Counted from the first letter of the stretch, positions 1-8,834 are shown. The stretch: 64,000 nt of DNA from Solitalea lacus (GCF_022014595.1 NZ_CP091740.1:1600200-1664199), one strand, 5' to 3'. Notes: generated by a model from the sequence alone, not told the origin. Made by a program: numbers and translations.

Positions 1-324
1 CAGAACTATTATTCAGGTAGTCCTATTTATGCACGTTATTTGTTTGAGCTACGCCATCCAATTACACTTAATCAACAGGCAACTATCTTTGCATTGGCTT
101 TTGCTGAGGCAGGTAACACTTGGAATAATTTCTATACGTTTCAACCGTTTAATGTTAAGCGCTCAGTAGGTGCAGGCGTTCGTATCTTTTTGCCAATTTT
201 TGGTATGTTAGGTTTAGATTACGGTTACGGCTTTGATAGTGTAGCACCAATTCCAGGTGGTGGAAAAGCAAATAAAGGCCAGTTCCACTTCTCTATTGCA
301 CAACAGTTAGGAGCAGGGTTCTAA
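1..324 (+). CDS. bamA: BamA/Omp85 outer membrane assembly protein, C-terminal fragment
   Basis: The reading frame is open from base 1 and ends at TAA 322-324, so about 107 C-terminal residues are visible. They alternate polar and hydrophobic positions as beta-barrel strands do. They include a segment IFLPIFGMLGLDYGYGFD, typical of the last strands of Omp85 proteins, and end in an aromatic residue (GAGF), as outer membrane barrels usually do. The protein inserts beta-barrel proteins into the outer membrane. Two OmpH/Skp periplasmic chaperone genes follow directly, the usual Bacteroidota order after bamA, which supports BamA over TamA or another Omp85 member. The start and the POTRA domains lie outside the window. 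Confidence 0.85.
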   Translation, partial: QNYYSGSPIYARYLFELRHPITLNQQATIFALAFAEAGNTWNNFYTFQPFNVKRSVGAGVRIFLPIFGMLGLDYGYGFDSVAPIPGGGKANKGQFHFSIAQQLGAGF

Positions 325-348
325 TTAAATAGCTTTAAAATAATTCAA

Positions 349-876
349 ATGAAAAGAATTCTTTTAACATTAATGCTTATTACCTCTTTTGGAACTTTGG
401 CTTTAAAAGCTCAGAAAATTGGTTACGTTGATACGGAATATGTGTTAAAGCACATGCCTGAATATACATCTGCTCAAAAACAAATCAATGCATTGTCAGA
501 ACAATGGCAAAAAGAAGTTGACCAGAAGTTTAATGAGGTAGATGCTCTTTATAAAGCATATCAATCTGAGCAAATGCTTTTAACAGATGCTATGCGTAAA
601 AAGCGTGAAGAAGAAATTGTAAAAAAAGAAAAAGAAGCCAAAGATTTTCAAAAGCAAAAGTTTGGTCCTGAAGGTGAGTTATTTGCAAAGCAAAAATCAT
701 TGGTTAAACCCATTCAGGATAAAGTTTATAAGGTAATTGAACAAATTGCTGAAGACGGAATGTATGCTATTATTTTTGATAAGTCAAATGGAATGCTATA
801 TTCGAGCCCGCGTTATGATAAAAGTAACGATGTGCTTGCCAAACTAGGGTTAAAGCCAGGAGAATTTGCCAAGTAA
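349..876 (+). CDS. OmpH/Skp family periplasmic chaperone (first copy)
   Basis: 175 residues. A signal peptide covers roughly residues 1-21 (ending LKAQ). A short beta strand follows (KIGYVDTEYVL), then a long lysine- and glutamate-rich coiled coil (about 40-120), then a C-terminal return segment ending in a small beta element (YAIIFDKSNG). This is the jellyfish-like Skp layout in which a trimer holds unfolded outer membrane proteins in the periplasm. It starts 24 bp after the bamA stop and is followed by a second copy, so the three genes probably form one transcript delivering clients to BamA. The two copies differ clearly in sequence and are an old duplication. Confidence 0.9.
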   Translation: MKRILLTLMLITSFGTLALKAQKIGYVDTEYVLKHMPEYTSAQKQINALSEQWQKEVDQKFNEVDALYKAYQSEQMLLTDAMRKKREEEIVKKEKEAKDFQKQKFGPEGELFAKQKSLVKPIQDKVYKVIEQIAEDGMYAIIFDKSNGMLYSSPRYDKSNDVLAKLGLKPGEFAK

Positions 877-921
877 AAAATATTAACCAAGAGAAAATTT
901 TAAGAAAACTGAAGATTAAAA

Positions 922-1431
922 ATGAAAACAATTAAAGTTTTAGTTGCGGCAGTAGTGCTGTTGATTTTTGCCGGTAATGCTAATGCGCAAGCCAAATTTG
1001 GCCACATTAACGTAAATGAGCTGATTGCTGCAATGCCTGACATTAAAGTTGCTGATAAAGCTGTTCAGGATTTTGGCGCTACTTTAGATTCACAGTTGAA
1101 AACCATGGGTACTGAATATCAGACTAAGGTTGCTGACTTCCAGTCAAAAGAGAAAACTATGACAGAAGCCATTAAAGAAACTAAGATTAAAGAGATTCAG
1201 GATCTAGAGAAAAGAATTGGAGAGTTTCAAGAAAATGCCAGACAGCAGTTGGGTAAGAAACAAGAAGAGGTTTATGCACCGGTATTAAAAAAGGCTGAAG
1301 AAGCTATTAAAACCGTTGCAAAAGAAAACAACATTGCCTATGTTTTCGATTCGAGCAAAGGTGTGTTAATTCAATTCCCTGAAGGAGATAACATTTTACC
1401 ATTGGTTAAAAAGAAATTAGGTATTCAATAA
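922..1431 (+). CDS. OmpH/Skp family periplasmic chaperone (second copy)
   Basis: 169 residues with a signal peptide ending near residue 23 (GNANAQA), the conserved FGHINVNELIAAMP strand, a central charged helical hairpin, and a C-terminal IAYVFDSSKGVL strand. The role is expected to match the preceding copy: chaperoning outer membrane proteins across the periplasm. The gap to the first copy is 45 bp, consistent with one operon. An intrinsic terminator follows at 1447-1481, closing the bamA-ompH-ompH transcript. Which copy is the main chaperone cannot be told from sequence. Confidence 0.9.
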   Translation: MKTIKVLVAAVVLLIFAGNANAQAKFGHINVNELIAAMPDIKVADKAVQDFGATLDSQLKTMGTEYQTKVADFQSKEKTMTEAIKETKIKEIQDLEKRIGEFQENARQQLGKKQEEVYAPVLKKAEEAIKTVAKENNIAYVFDSSKGVLIQFPEGDNILPLVKKKLGIQ

Positions 1432-1446
1432 TCAAAATGTTGAATG

Positions 1447-1481
1447 AAAAAAAGCGAATCGAAAAACGGTTCGCTTTTTTT
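1447..1481 (+). terminator. Intrinsic terminator after the ompH pair
   Basis: The arms AAAGCGAA (1451-1458) and TTCGCTTT (1470-1477) pair perfectly around an 11-nt loop. The hairpin is flanked by A runs on the left and T runs on the right, so it can work in both directions. It would also serve the convergent minus-strand cfa gene. Confidence 0.85.
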
Positions 1482-1491
1482 ATGCTCAGTT

Positions 1492-2634
1492 CTATCTTAT
1501 AGATTCATATACACTTTGGTTTCCTTTTGAAAGAACTAATTGCCATAATTGTGTGTACCTTGCTCTAAACGAACCTGCACAACACAGTAAATAGTACGTC
1601 CACATACGATAAAATCGTTCATCATACTTATCTTTCAACTTAGGCCAATTGGTAACGAAATTTTTATGCCATGCCATTAATGTTTTATCATAATCAGGGC
1701 CAAAATTATGGACATCTTCTATTACCATTAAGTTTTCAAGTGCTTGGCTAATTTGCTTTAAGCTGGGGATTAAACAATTTGGGAAAATATATTTAGAGAT
1801 CCATGGGTCTGAGTGTATGGCAGAGAAATTGGCTCCAATAGTATGTAAAAGGGAAAGACCATCAGGCTTCAAGCATCGGTTTATTAGTTCAAAATAAGTT
1901 CTGTAATTCTTTAATCCTACATGCTCAAACATCCCCAGTGAAACAATTCGATCAAATTGCTTATTTACTTTACGGTAATCGGTTTGAATTAGTTCTATAG
2001 GCAGACCCTTACAAAGTTTCCTTCCCAGTGCCAGCTGCTCGGTTGATACATTTATTCCGGTTACCTTAACTTGATATTTTTCAGCAGCGTATTTGGCAAA
2101 ACTTCCCCAGCCACATCCAATATCTAAAACATGCATGCCTGGTTGTAGATGTAATTTTTTACAGGTCAACTCAAGTTTAGCTTCTTGAGCATCATCCAAT
2201 GTTGTTGCAGATTTCCAGTAGGCACAGGTGTAAGTAAGGCGCTTATCCAGCATTTGGGTAAATAACTCATTTCCTAAATTGTAATGAAATGATGCATTTC
2301 GTGCTGCTTCCCTTATGTTCTGAAAGTTTAACACTTTTGCTTCTAAACCAGCAAGCCGGGTACTCCAGTCAAGTTTTGCTTTTTGTTCCACTCCACTCTC
2401 AAGTAGCTTAGTGAAAAACTCATCAATTCTGGTACAGTCCCACCAACCATCAACATAAGAATCCCCCAAACCTAGAGAGCCATTAGCCAATACTCTTTGG
2501 TAAAAATGTGGATTATTTACTACTATATCGAATGTATTTGTACCATTAACGATTATCCCGGTTCGTTCAATTATAGCTTTAACTTTTCTTTCATAAAATG
2601 AGGTTGCCGGTGTTGCCAATGCAATTGATTTCAT
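1492..2634 (-). CDS. cfa: Cyclopropane-fatty-acyl-phospholipid synthase
   Basis: 380 residues, the usual length for bacterial CFA synthase. The enzyme methylenates unsaturated acyl chains of membrane phospholipids using S-adenosylmethionine. The N-terminal lipid-binding part (about 1-110) contains GLGDSYVDGWWD. The SAM-binding site is VLDIGCGWGSF at about 169-179. Other family blocks are FHYNLGNELF, TYTCAYW, IVSLGMFEHVG and FPNCLIPSL. It stands alone on the minus strand, sharing a bidirectional terminator with the ompH genes. About 210 bp separate it from the divergent gene at 2847. Membrane cyclopropanation is usually linked to stationary phase or acid stress; regulation here is not visible. 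Confidence 0.93.
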   Translation of the reverse strand: MKSIALATPATSFYERKVKAIIERTGIIVNGTNTFDIVVNNPHFYQRVLANGSLGLGDSYVDGWWDCTRIDEFFTKLLESGVEQKAKLDWSTRLAGLEAKVLNFQNIREAARNASFHYNLGNELFTQMLDKRLTYTCAYWKSATTLDDAQEAKLELTCKKLHLQPGMHVLDIGCGWGSFAKYAAEKYQVKVTGINVSTEQLALGRKLCKGLPIELIQTDYRKVNKQFDRIVSLGMFEHVGLKNYRTYFELINRCLKPDGLSLLHTIGANFSAIHSDPWISKYIFPNCLIPSLKQISQALENLMVIEDVHNFGPDYDKTLMAWHKNFVTNWPKLKDKYDERFYRMWTYYLLCCAGSFRARYTQLWQLVLSKGNQSVYESIR

Positions 2635-2846
2635 ATAAGCGTAAGTTTTAAATAGTAGTTATGTAATTGATAAAATTTACCAAATTATGAGCAAAACTCA
2701 ATGAAATTCGTGGGAATTTTATAGGATAAACCTTGGAGACTGTTACATGTTATGTTATTTTATTTCTATAGGATAATAATTACCTTGGGAGATTAAACAA
2801 CAATTAAACCTGATTACTTAAAGTTTTGACGACCAATTAATAAATA

Positions 2847-3521
2847 ATGATGAAATGGGCATTTACTATTAAGCAAAAGATTAAAGCAGCCTCGTTGCTT
2901 GTCCTTGTATTTGTTATTGTCTTGGCTAAGAATATTATAGATCGTAATAATGTTTTGGAGTTAGGAGAATCCTTTTCTGTAGTTTATGAAGATAGATTGC
3001 TGGCTGAAAGTTACATTTATCACTTTGCAGAACATCTATATCAGAAAAAATTAATGTTTAAAAACAATGAGATTACAACAGTGAGTCAGGGTTTAAAAGA
3101 TAAAATAGCTTTTCATAATAGAAGTATTGATAGCATTACTGCATTTTATGATAAAACTACATTAACCAAGAATGAAGCTGTTTATTATAATGAGTTTAAA
3201 AAAGCAGTAACTGAACTAAAAAGAAATGAAGAAACTTATCTGAATAGTTCTTTGCGCCCAGGTGAAACGGCTGTAGCTGTTAATCAGATGAATAAACAGT
3301 TGAATTTAGCATTGCTCAAGTTGAACCAACTTTCGCAAATTCAGATTACAGAAGGCAAATTGTTGAATGATGATTCTAAAAAGATTGTTTCAGGTTCTAA
3401 AATTTTAACTCAATTGGAACTTGGCATATTAATTATCATTGGGTTAATTATACAAGTTCTTATTTTTACCTCTGGAGAAATAGTTGCTAAACAGCCTCCT
3501 CGTCATCCAAGCCTGAATTGA
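2847..3521 (+). CDS. Membrane protein with a 4HB_MCP-like sensor domain only
   Basis: 224 residues. A transmembrane helix lies near the N terminus (about 13-28), then about 160 residues of predicted helices with few aromatic residues, then a second transmembrane helix (about 190-210, LGILIIIGLIIQVLIF) and a short lysine- and proline-containing tail. This matches the periplasmic four-helix-bundle sensor found at the N terminus of methyl-accepting chemotaxis proteins and some kinases. However, no HAMP, methyl-accepting or kinase domain follows. The assignment rests on topology and helix pattern. The function is unknown; it may be a stand-alone sensor or a truncated receptor. Confidence 0.55.
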   Translation: MMKWAFTIKQKIKAASLLVLVFVIVLAKNIIDRNNVLELGESFSVVYEDRLLAESYIYHFAEHLYQKKLMFKNNEITTVSQGLKDKIAFHNRSIDSITAFYDKTTLTKNEAVYYNEFKKAVTELKRNEETYLNSSLRPGETAVAVNQMNKQLNLALLKLNQLSQIQITEGKLLNDDSKKIVSGSKILTQLELGILIIIGLIIQVLIFTSGEIVAKQPPRHPSLN

Positions 3522-3565
3522 TTTTCAGGATATTTTAAGTATTTATCATAAAACCTATTTCTACT

Positions 3566-4450
3566 TTGAAACATTTTTTAAGTTTAGCATTTATGACTTT
3601 TATGTCATTTACTGCTGTGTACGCCCAATCGTTACGTAATCAAATTGAACAAATTTCACAAAAGGCCAGAGGCAATGTTGGAATAGCAGTTCTGAACCTT
3701 GAAAGCGGAGACTCAATAACATTTAATGGAAATTATCATTTTCCTATGCAGAGTGTCTATAAGTTTCCATTAGCCATGGCAGTTTTACATGCCGTAGACA
3801 AAGGAGTGTTAAACCTAAGCCAGAAAATCTATTTAACCAAAAGAGATCTTTTGCCCAATACTTGGAGCCCATTAAGAGATAAATATCCTGCAGCAAATGT
3901 GAATGTTACAATTAAAGAACTATTACATTATACAGTTTCTTTAAGTGATAATAACGGTTGTGATATTTTATTCAGATTGATGGGTGGACCTAAAAAAGTT
4001 GAGGAATATGTGCATGCACTGGGAGTTAAAGAAATTGCGATAGTTGCTACTGAAGAAGAAATGCATCAGGCCTGGGATGTTCAGTATACCAATTGGAGTA
4101 AACCAACTGCAATGCTGCAATTATTCAAATTATTTTATAATAGTAAAGTTTTATCGGATTCAAGCACTAAATTTCTTTGGGACGAAATGGCCAAAAGTCC
4201 TACTGGCATGCAACGTCTGAGAGGGCAGTTGCCTGATAAAACTGTTGTAGCTCACAAAACAGGTACATCGGGGGCAAAGGATGGAATAACTGGAGCCATA
4301 AACGATGCCGGTATAATTGTGCTGCCTAACGGACAACATTTGGCAATCGTAGTTTTTATTTCTAATTCTTTAGCCAATGATAAGGTTCAAGAAGAAGTAA
4401 TAGCAAATATTGCAAAGGCGGTTTGGGATTCGGAACTTGCAAAAAAATAG
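3566..4450 (+). CDS. Class A beta-lactamase, subclass A2-like (CepA/CfxA type)
   Basis: 294 residues, starting at TTG with a signal peptide ending near AVYAQ (residue 21). It should hydrolyse beta-lactam antibiotics in the periplasm. The catalytic motifs are all present: SVYK with nucleophile Ser63 and Lys66, SDN at 127-129, the omega-loop glutamate in TEEEMH (about 163-165), and KTG at 231-233 followed by TSG. The spacing and the stretch MHQAWDVQYTNWSKP resemble the chromosomal cephalosporinases of Bacteroidota (subclass A2). There is no visible resistance cassette or transposon around it, and base composition matches its neighbours, so it looks native rather than acquired. Confidence 0.9.
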   Translation: MKHFLSLAFMTFMSFTAVYAQSLRNQIEQISQKARGNVGIAVLNLESGDSITFNGNYHFPMQSVYKFPLAMAVLHAVDKGVLNLSQKIYLTKRDLLPNTWSPLRDKYPAANVNVTIKELLHYTVSLSDNNGCDILFRLMGGPKKVEEYVHALGVKEIAIVATEEEMHQAWDVQYTNWSKPTAMLQLFKLFYNSKVLSDSSTKFLWDEMAKSPTGMQRLRGQLPDKTVVAHKTGTSGAKDGITGAINDAGIIVLPNGQHLAIVVFISNSLANDKVQEEVIANIAKAVWDSELAKK

Positions 4451-4492
4451 ATTGTCCAAGTAAAATTATTTTTTGAAAAATCTTTTTCGACC

Positions 4493-4520
4493 TGTAACAT
4501 TTTAAAGCTTGTCGTATCTA
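4493..4520 (+). promoter_or_regulatory. ECF-sigma-like promoter upstream of the hydrolase/sigma operon
   Basis: TGTAACAT (4493-4500) is followed, after 13 nt counted from GTAACA to CGTATC, by TCGTATCTA (4512-4520). This resembles ECF-type -35 (GTAAC) and -10 (CGTATC) boxes rather than the housekeeping TAnnTTTG element. It lies 28 bp before the hydrolase start, in an operon that itself encodes an ECF sigma factor, so autoregulation is the simplest reading. The call comes from inspection of one site. Confidence 0.5.
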
Positions 4521-4547
4521 AATGACAAATTTTAAAACATACTAAAA

Positions 4548-5387
4548 ATGAAAAAGATAAAATTTCTACTGATTCTTTTAGGCTTTGTCCTTTTATGCAT
4601 AAACGTGTTTGCTACTGAAAAATCATTTAATGTGGAAATTGCCGGAGATGGAAAACAGACCGTTATCCTTATTCCTGGTTTTACTTGCTCCGGAGATGTT
4701 TGGAATGAAACCATTGTTCATTTAAAACAAAAGTTTAAATGCTATAAACTAACAATGGCTGGTTTCGCAGGTTCAAAGGCACAAGAGAATCCAGCTTTAA
4801 AAAATTGGGAGGAGGATATCGCCAAATTTATTGACGAACAAAAGCTTGTAAAGCCAATTGTTATCGGTCATAGCATGGGTGGAACTTTAGCAATGATGTT
4901 AGCTTCCGATTACCCGGATAAAGTTGGTAAAATAGTGGTTGTTGATGCTATTCCTTGCCTTCCAGCTATGTTTAATCCTACATTTAAGTGCACAGAAAAT
5001 CCTGATTGTTCTCAAATGATAACTACCTATACTCAAATGGATGATGCTAAGTTTGCCCAAAATCAATTGGCAGGCATTAAGCGCTTGGTTGCTGATACTT
5101 CAAAATATAACTTAATTACGAAATGGGGTATTGATACTGACCGCAAAACTTATGGTAAGTTGTTATGCGATCTATCAAATGTTGATTTGCGTGACCGTAT
5201 CGCTTCAATTAGTTGTCCATCGTTGATTTTGCTTGAAGCTCCTTTTAAACAATTTGACTCTGTTATGAAGGTTCAATTTGCAAAACTGAACGGATCAAAA
5301 ATCGCTTACTCTGATAAAGCCTTACATTTTATTATGTATGATGATAAAGAATGGTATTTAAACCAATTGGCTAATTTTCTCAACTAA
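4548..5387 (+). CDS. Exported alpha/beta hydrolase
   Basis: 279 residues with a signal peptide (about 1-22, ending NVFAT). The fold shows the oxyanion strand VILIPGFTCSG and the nucleophile elbow GHSMGG with Ser109. A C-terminal catalytic His is likely at 260 (KALHFIMY). The substrate cannot be inferred; relatives are annotated as esterases or generic hydrolases. It is the first gene after an ECF-like promoter, 12 bp before the sigma factor gene, so it is probably part of that regulon's output. Several cysteines (for example CLP, CTENPDC) fit an exported protein with disulfides. Confidence 0.8.
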   Translation: MKKIKFLLILLGFVLLCINVFATEKSFNVEIAGDGKQTVILIPGFTCSGDVWNETIVHLKQKFKCYKLTMAGFAGSKAQENPALKNWEEDIAKFIDEQKLVKPIVIGHSMGGTLAMMLASDYPDKVGKIVVVDAIPCLPAMFNPTFKCTENPDCSQMITTYTQMDDAKFAQNQLAGIKRLVADTSKYNLITKWGIDTDRKTYGKLLCDLSNVDLRDRIASISCPSLILLEAPFKQFDSVMKVQFAKLNGSKIAYSDKALHFIMYDDKEWYLNQLANFLN

Positions 5388-5399
5388 AAACTATTTTTA

Positions 5400-5897
5400 A
5401 TGACCTTTGAAGAAATCTATCAAGCCTATTCACCGAAAGTGTACAGGTTATGCATGGGGTACGTTAACGATAGTGATTTAGCCAAAGATCTTACCCAAGA
5501 ATCGTTTATATCGGTTTGGCAAAATTTATCTAAGTTCAGGAATGATTCAGCTATAGGTACTTGGATTTTTAGAATTGCTGCAAATAACTGTTTACGGCAA
5601 TTGGAAAAAGAGAAGTGGGTAATGAAAGCAGAATTGCCGACAGAATTAGAAGACGTAATTCAGGAAGGTTCAAATGTACAGGAAAAACTTTTGTTTAAGT
5701 TTATTGCTGAATTGGAGGAAACCGATCGTTTAATCATTTCCCTTGAATTGGAGGAGTTACCTCAGGCTCAAATCGCTGAAATTATAGGCATTTCAGAAGG
5801 GAATATTAGAGTGAAAATTCATCGTATTAAAGAAAAAATCCTTAAAAAATTTCAACAACATGAACAGCTTCAACGATATAAAACAACTTTGGCATAA
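5400..5897 (+). CDS. ECF-subfamily RNA polymerase sigma factor
   Basis: 165 residues, typical for group 4 sigma-70 factors. Region 2 lies at about 5-70 (DLAKDLTQESFISVWQNL, recognising the -10 region). Region 4 lies at about 100-155 with the helix-turn-helix PQAQIAEIIGISEGNIRVKIHRIK (recognising the -35 region). There is no region 1.1 or 3. It overlaps the following membrane protein gene by 38 bp, which implies translational coupling, a common arrangement for a sigma factor and its membrane anti-sigma partner. The promoter at 4493-4520 is a plausible target. Confidence 0.9.
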   Translation: MTFEEIYQAYSPKVYRLCMGYVNDSDLAKDLTQESFISVWQNLSKFRNDSAIGTWIFRIAANNCLRQLEKEKWVMKAELPTELEDVIQEGSNVQEKLLFKFIAELEETDRLIISLELEELPQAQIAEIIGISEGNIRVKIHRIKEKILKKFQQHEQLQRYKTTLA

Positions 5898-6462
5898 GCA
5901 GCCACCCGTTGATTTGCCTGATGTAAAAGAGATTATCGAAAAAGCTCGAAGTTTTAATGCAAAAGCAAGGTTTTCGGTATTAAGGCTAAATATAGTATTG
6001 TCTATTACGATAGCTGTAGTTTTGGGTATTTTAATTTATTTTAAACCTGAATATTTAACCACAAAAATCGGGGTTCTACTTGCAGTTATAGCTATGGTTA
6101 TGGTTATTACCGGGCAAAACAAAATGATAAAAATGTTATTTAAATTTAATTCTTCTGAAGAAAGTAGTCAGCAGTATCTTCAGAATCTTATTTTATACCG
6201 GAATAGGCTGGCCAATTTTCAGCGCCAAACCATGAGTATTTATTTTGCACTTTTATCTTTAGGTATTGGCCTTTATATGATTGAATATACAGTTAGGATG
6301 CAATGGGCATATGCTTTATTAGTTTATTCTATAACTTTTGCATGGATTGCTGTTAATTGGTTTTATTTTCGTCCAAGGCAAATTAAGAAACAACAAGAGA
6401 AGGTCAACGAAATGATAATTCAATTAGAGCGGGTGAGTAGTCAGCTTATTGAAGGAGCTTAA
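5860..6462 (+). CDS. Multi-pass membrane protein, putative anti-sigma factor
   Basis: 200 residues. A short cytoplasmic N-terminal segment (MNSFNDIKQLWHKQP) is followed by about four hydrophobic segments (about 46-62, 68-86, 124-142, 148-166) and a charged C-terminal helix. The 38-bp overlap with the ECF sigma gene and the tryptophan-containing N-terminal tail suggest an anti-sigma role, as in many two-gene ECF modules. No recognised anti-sigma motif such as a zinc-binding HxxxCxxC is present. The call is therefore inferred from context; it could simply be a regulated membrane protein. Confidence 0.5.
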   Translation: MNSFNDIKQLWHKQPPVDLPDVKEIIEKARSFNAKARFSVLRLNIVLSITIAVVLGILIYFKPEYLTTKIGVLLAVIAMVMVITGQNKMIKMLFKFNSSEESSQQYLQNLILYRNRLANFQRQTMSIYFALLSLGIGLYMIEYTVRMQWAYALLVYSITFAWIAVNWFYFRPRQIKKQQEKVNEMIIQLERVSSQLIEGA

Positions 6463-6480
6463 TTTTTAACTGAATTGAAA

Positions 6481-6930
6481 ATGAAAACTGTTTTAAACAA
6501 GGCCGATAATAACGAAATTATAGAGAGAATAAATCAATTAACAGCAGTAACTAAACCACTTTGGGGAATAATGAATGTGGCTCAAATGCTAGCACATTGT
6601 CAGGCACCTATGCGCGTGGCCCTAGAAACCAAGTCTGTTAAACAAAGTTTTGTAGGGTTTTTGTTAGGCGGTTGGGCCAAAAGGCAATTTTTAGGTGATA
6701 AACCTTTTAGAAAGAATTTGCCTACTGATAAAACATTTATTGTCGCCGATGAACGAGATTTTACTAAAGAAAAAGCAAAGATCATTGAAATGCTTACAAG
6801 TTTTGCCGATCAAGGGTCATCCTCGATAATACAGTCAGTACATCCATTTTTTGGTAACATGACAGCTGACGAATGGGGGATGCTTCTCTGGAAGCATCTC
6901 GATCATCATTTGCAGCAGTTTGGTGTATAA
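6481..6930 (+). CDS. DUF1569 (DinB-like four-helix bundle) protein
   Basis: 149 residues from ATG 6481; a TTG at 6475 is possible but less likely. Features match the DUF1569 family of DinB-like folds: WGIMNVAQMLAHCQAPMRVAL, FGNMTADEWGMLLWKHLDHHLQQFGV, with histidines positioned as possible metal ligands (AHC near residue 38, HLDHHL near the end). The biochemical role is unknown; relatives are proposed thiol or metal-dependent enzymes. It lies 18 bp after the putative anti-sigma gene, so it may be the fourth gene of the ECF operon. Confidence 0.75.
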   Translation: MKTVLNKADNNEIIERINQLTAVTKPLWGIMNVAQMLAHCQAPMRVALETKSVKQSFVGFLLGGWAKRQFLGDKPFRKNLPTDKTFIVADERDFTKEKAKIIEMLTSFADQGSSSIIQSVHPFFGNMTADEWGMLLWKHLDHHLQQFGV

Positions 6931-7029
6931 TAAATTACTTGAAGCGTAACGAGTGTGATAAAAACAGAAAATCAATTCTTCCTCACAAACAGATAAGGTA
7001 TATTTACGCCGAAAAATATTTTTACACAG

Positions 7030-8811
7030 ATGAAGTATACTGAAAAACTAAGTGCTATTCGGATGCAAATGCAGCAGAATGGTGTTGATGCCTATATAAT
7101 TCCTTCTTCCGATCCGCATATTAGCGAATATTTACCTGATCATTATAAATGTTTAGAATGGACCTCAGGCTTTACAGGTTCTGCAGGTACATTGGTAATA
7201 ACTCAAAACTTTGCAGGCCTATGGACTGATGCCCGTTATTTTGTTCAGGCAGATGATCAATTGAAAGATTCTGGATTTGAGCTTGTTAAACTAAAAATTC
7301 AACATACGCCTGAATATATCGAATGGTTAACTGAACAACTTTTGAAAGGAGCAACCGTTGCATTTGACGGATGGCTGGCTTCGGCTGAGTTAGTAAAAGT
7401 TATGCGCTCAGGTTTTAACCGATTTAATTTTAAACTGAAAAGCGATGCAGATTTTCTTTCGCCAATTTGGGAAAATCGTCCAGCTTTTTTAAATAATCCA
7501 ACGTTTCTACTGCCTGAGTCAACCACCGGTGAATCTACAGAAAGTAAAATCGCCCGATTAAGAAGTGCAATGCATAAAAATCAGGTTGATTTTCATTTGA
7601 TTTCATCGATGGATGATATTGCCTGGTTATTAAATGTTCGTGGTAGCGATGTAGAATGCAATCCATTAGTATTAAGTCATATAATGGTTTCGGCACAAGA
7701 GGTGGTTTGGTTTGTAAATGACAGCCGTATTGAATCGTTCGACAAAACTACTTTAGCTAATGCTGGGGTTTCAATTAAACCATATGAGGCTTTCACTGCT
7801 GACATTGCACAGATACCTGCTGGTAAAGCTGTATTGATTGACCCTAAAAAACTTTGCCAGCGAGCTTACGAGTCAATTCCTGTAGGTGTGAATATTATAG
7901 AGGGAACAAATCCAACTACTTTATTCAAGGCAATTAAAAACTCTGTCGAGCAAGAACACATTCGTCATACTATGGTGAAAGACGGTGTGGCTATGGTAAA
8001 GTTTTTGAAATGGCTAGAAGAAAATATAGGAAAAATTAAAATTGACGAGATTTCAGCTGCTGAAAAATTACTCGGGTTTCGCGCAGAACAAGTCGGATTT
8101 GTGGGAGAAAGCTTTGGAGCAATCTCGGCCTATAAAGGTCATGCAGCATTGCCACACTACAAATCTACTCCTGAAAGTAATGTGGAGTTGAAACCGGAGG
8201 GTATTTATTTAATTGATTCGGGGGGGCAATATCATACAGGTACCACCGATATAACTCGTACCATATCTTTGGGTAATCCTTCATTTGAAGAGAAGAAAGA
8301 TTATACCCTGGTATTAAAAGGAATGATTGATTTGAGCATGATTCGTTTTCCTGAAGGTACTAAAGGTTATCAAATGGATGCGTTCTCGCGTCAGTGGTTA
8401 TGGAAAGAAGGATACAACTTCGGACATGGTACTGGACATGGAGTTGGTTTCTTTTTAAATGTACACGAAGGCCCTCAGAGCATTAGCATTGCTGGTGGAA
8501 TTAATGTGGCATTTCAACCGGGTATGCTAAACTCAAATGAACCGGGTATTTATCGTCCTGAAAAACATGGTATTCGTATAGAAAATTTAGTTATTTGTCA
8601 GGAAGATGTGAAAACTGAATTTGGTCAGTTTTTGAATTTCGAAACAGTTACTATTTGTCCGATTGATAAATCATTGATTCAAAAAGAACTGTTAAGTGAC
8701 ACGCAATTGAGTTGGTTGAATAATTATCATCTGTTTGTGTTTGATAAACTTTCACCACATTTAACTGCAGAAGAGCAAAGCTGGCTAAAAGAAAAAACAG
8801 CTGCTTTATAA
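7030..8811 (+). CDS. Aminopeptidase P family Xaa-Pro peptidase (long, M24B)
   Basis: 593 residues in three parts: two creatinase-like N-terminal domains (about 1-300), a catalytic M24 pita-bread domain (about 310-530), and a C-terminal M24_C tail of about 60 residues. Metal-ligand motifs are visible: LIDSGGQYHTGTTDITRT (two Asp), GHGTGHGVGFFLNVHEGP (His), NEPGIYRPEKHGIRIEN (two Glu). It should remove N-terminal residues in front of proline in the cytoplasm. The length matches eukaryote-like XPNPEP1-type aminopeptidases, distinct from the shorter relative at 22984. It is a single gene ended by a strong terminator. Confidence 0.93.
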   Translation: MKYTEKLSAIRMQMQQNGVDAYIIPSSDPHISEYLPDHYKCLEWTSGFTGSAGTLVITQNFAGLWTDARYFVQADDQLKDSGFELVKLKIQHTPEYIEWLTEQLLKGATVAFDGWLASAELVKVMRSGFNRFNFKLKSDADFLSPIWENRPAFLNNPTFLLPESTTGESTESKIARLRSAMHKNQVDFHLISSMDDIAWLLNVRGSDVECNPLVLSHIMVSAQEVVWFVNDSRIESFDKTTLANAGVSIKPYEAFTADIAQIPAGKAVLIDPKKLCQRAYESIPVGVNIIEGTNPTTLFKAIKNSVEQEHIRHTMVKDGVAMVKFLKWLEENIGKIKIDEISAAEKLLGFRAEQVGFVGESFGAISAYKGHAALPHYKSTPESNVELKPEGIYLIDSGGQYHTGTTDITRTISLGNPSFEEKKDYTLVLKGMIDLSMIRFPEGTKGYQMDAFSRQWLWKEGYNFGHGTGHGVGFFLNVHEGPQSISIAGGINVAFQPGMLNSNEPGIYRPEKHGIRIENLVICQEDVKTEFGQFLNFETVTICPIDKSLIQKELLSDTQLSWLNNYHLFVFDKLSPHLTAEEQSWLKEKTAAL

Positions 8812-8834
8812 TAAAAGCTATAACCCTATTATTT

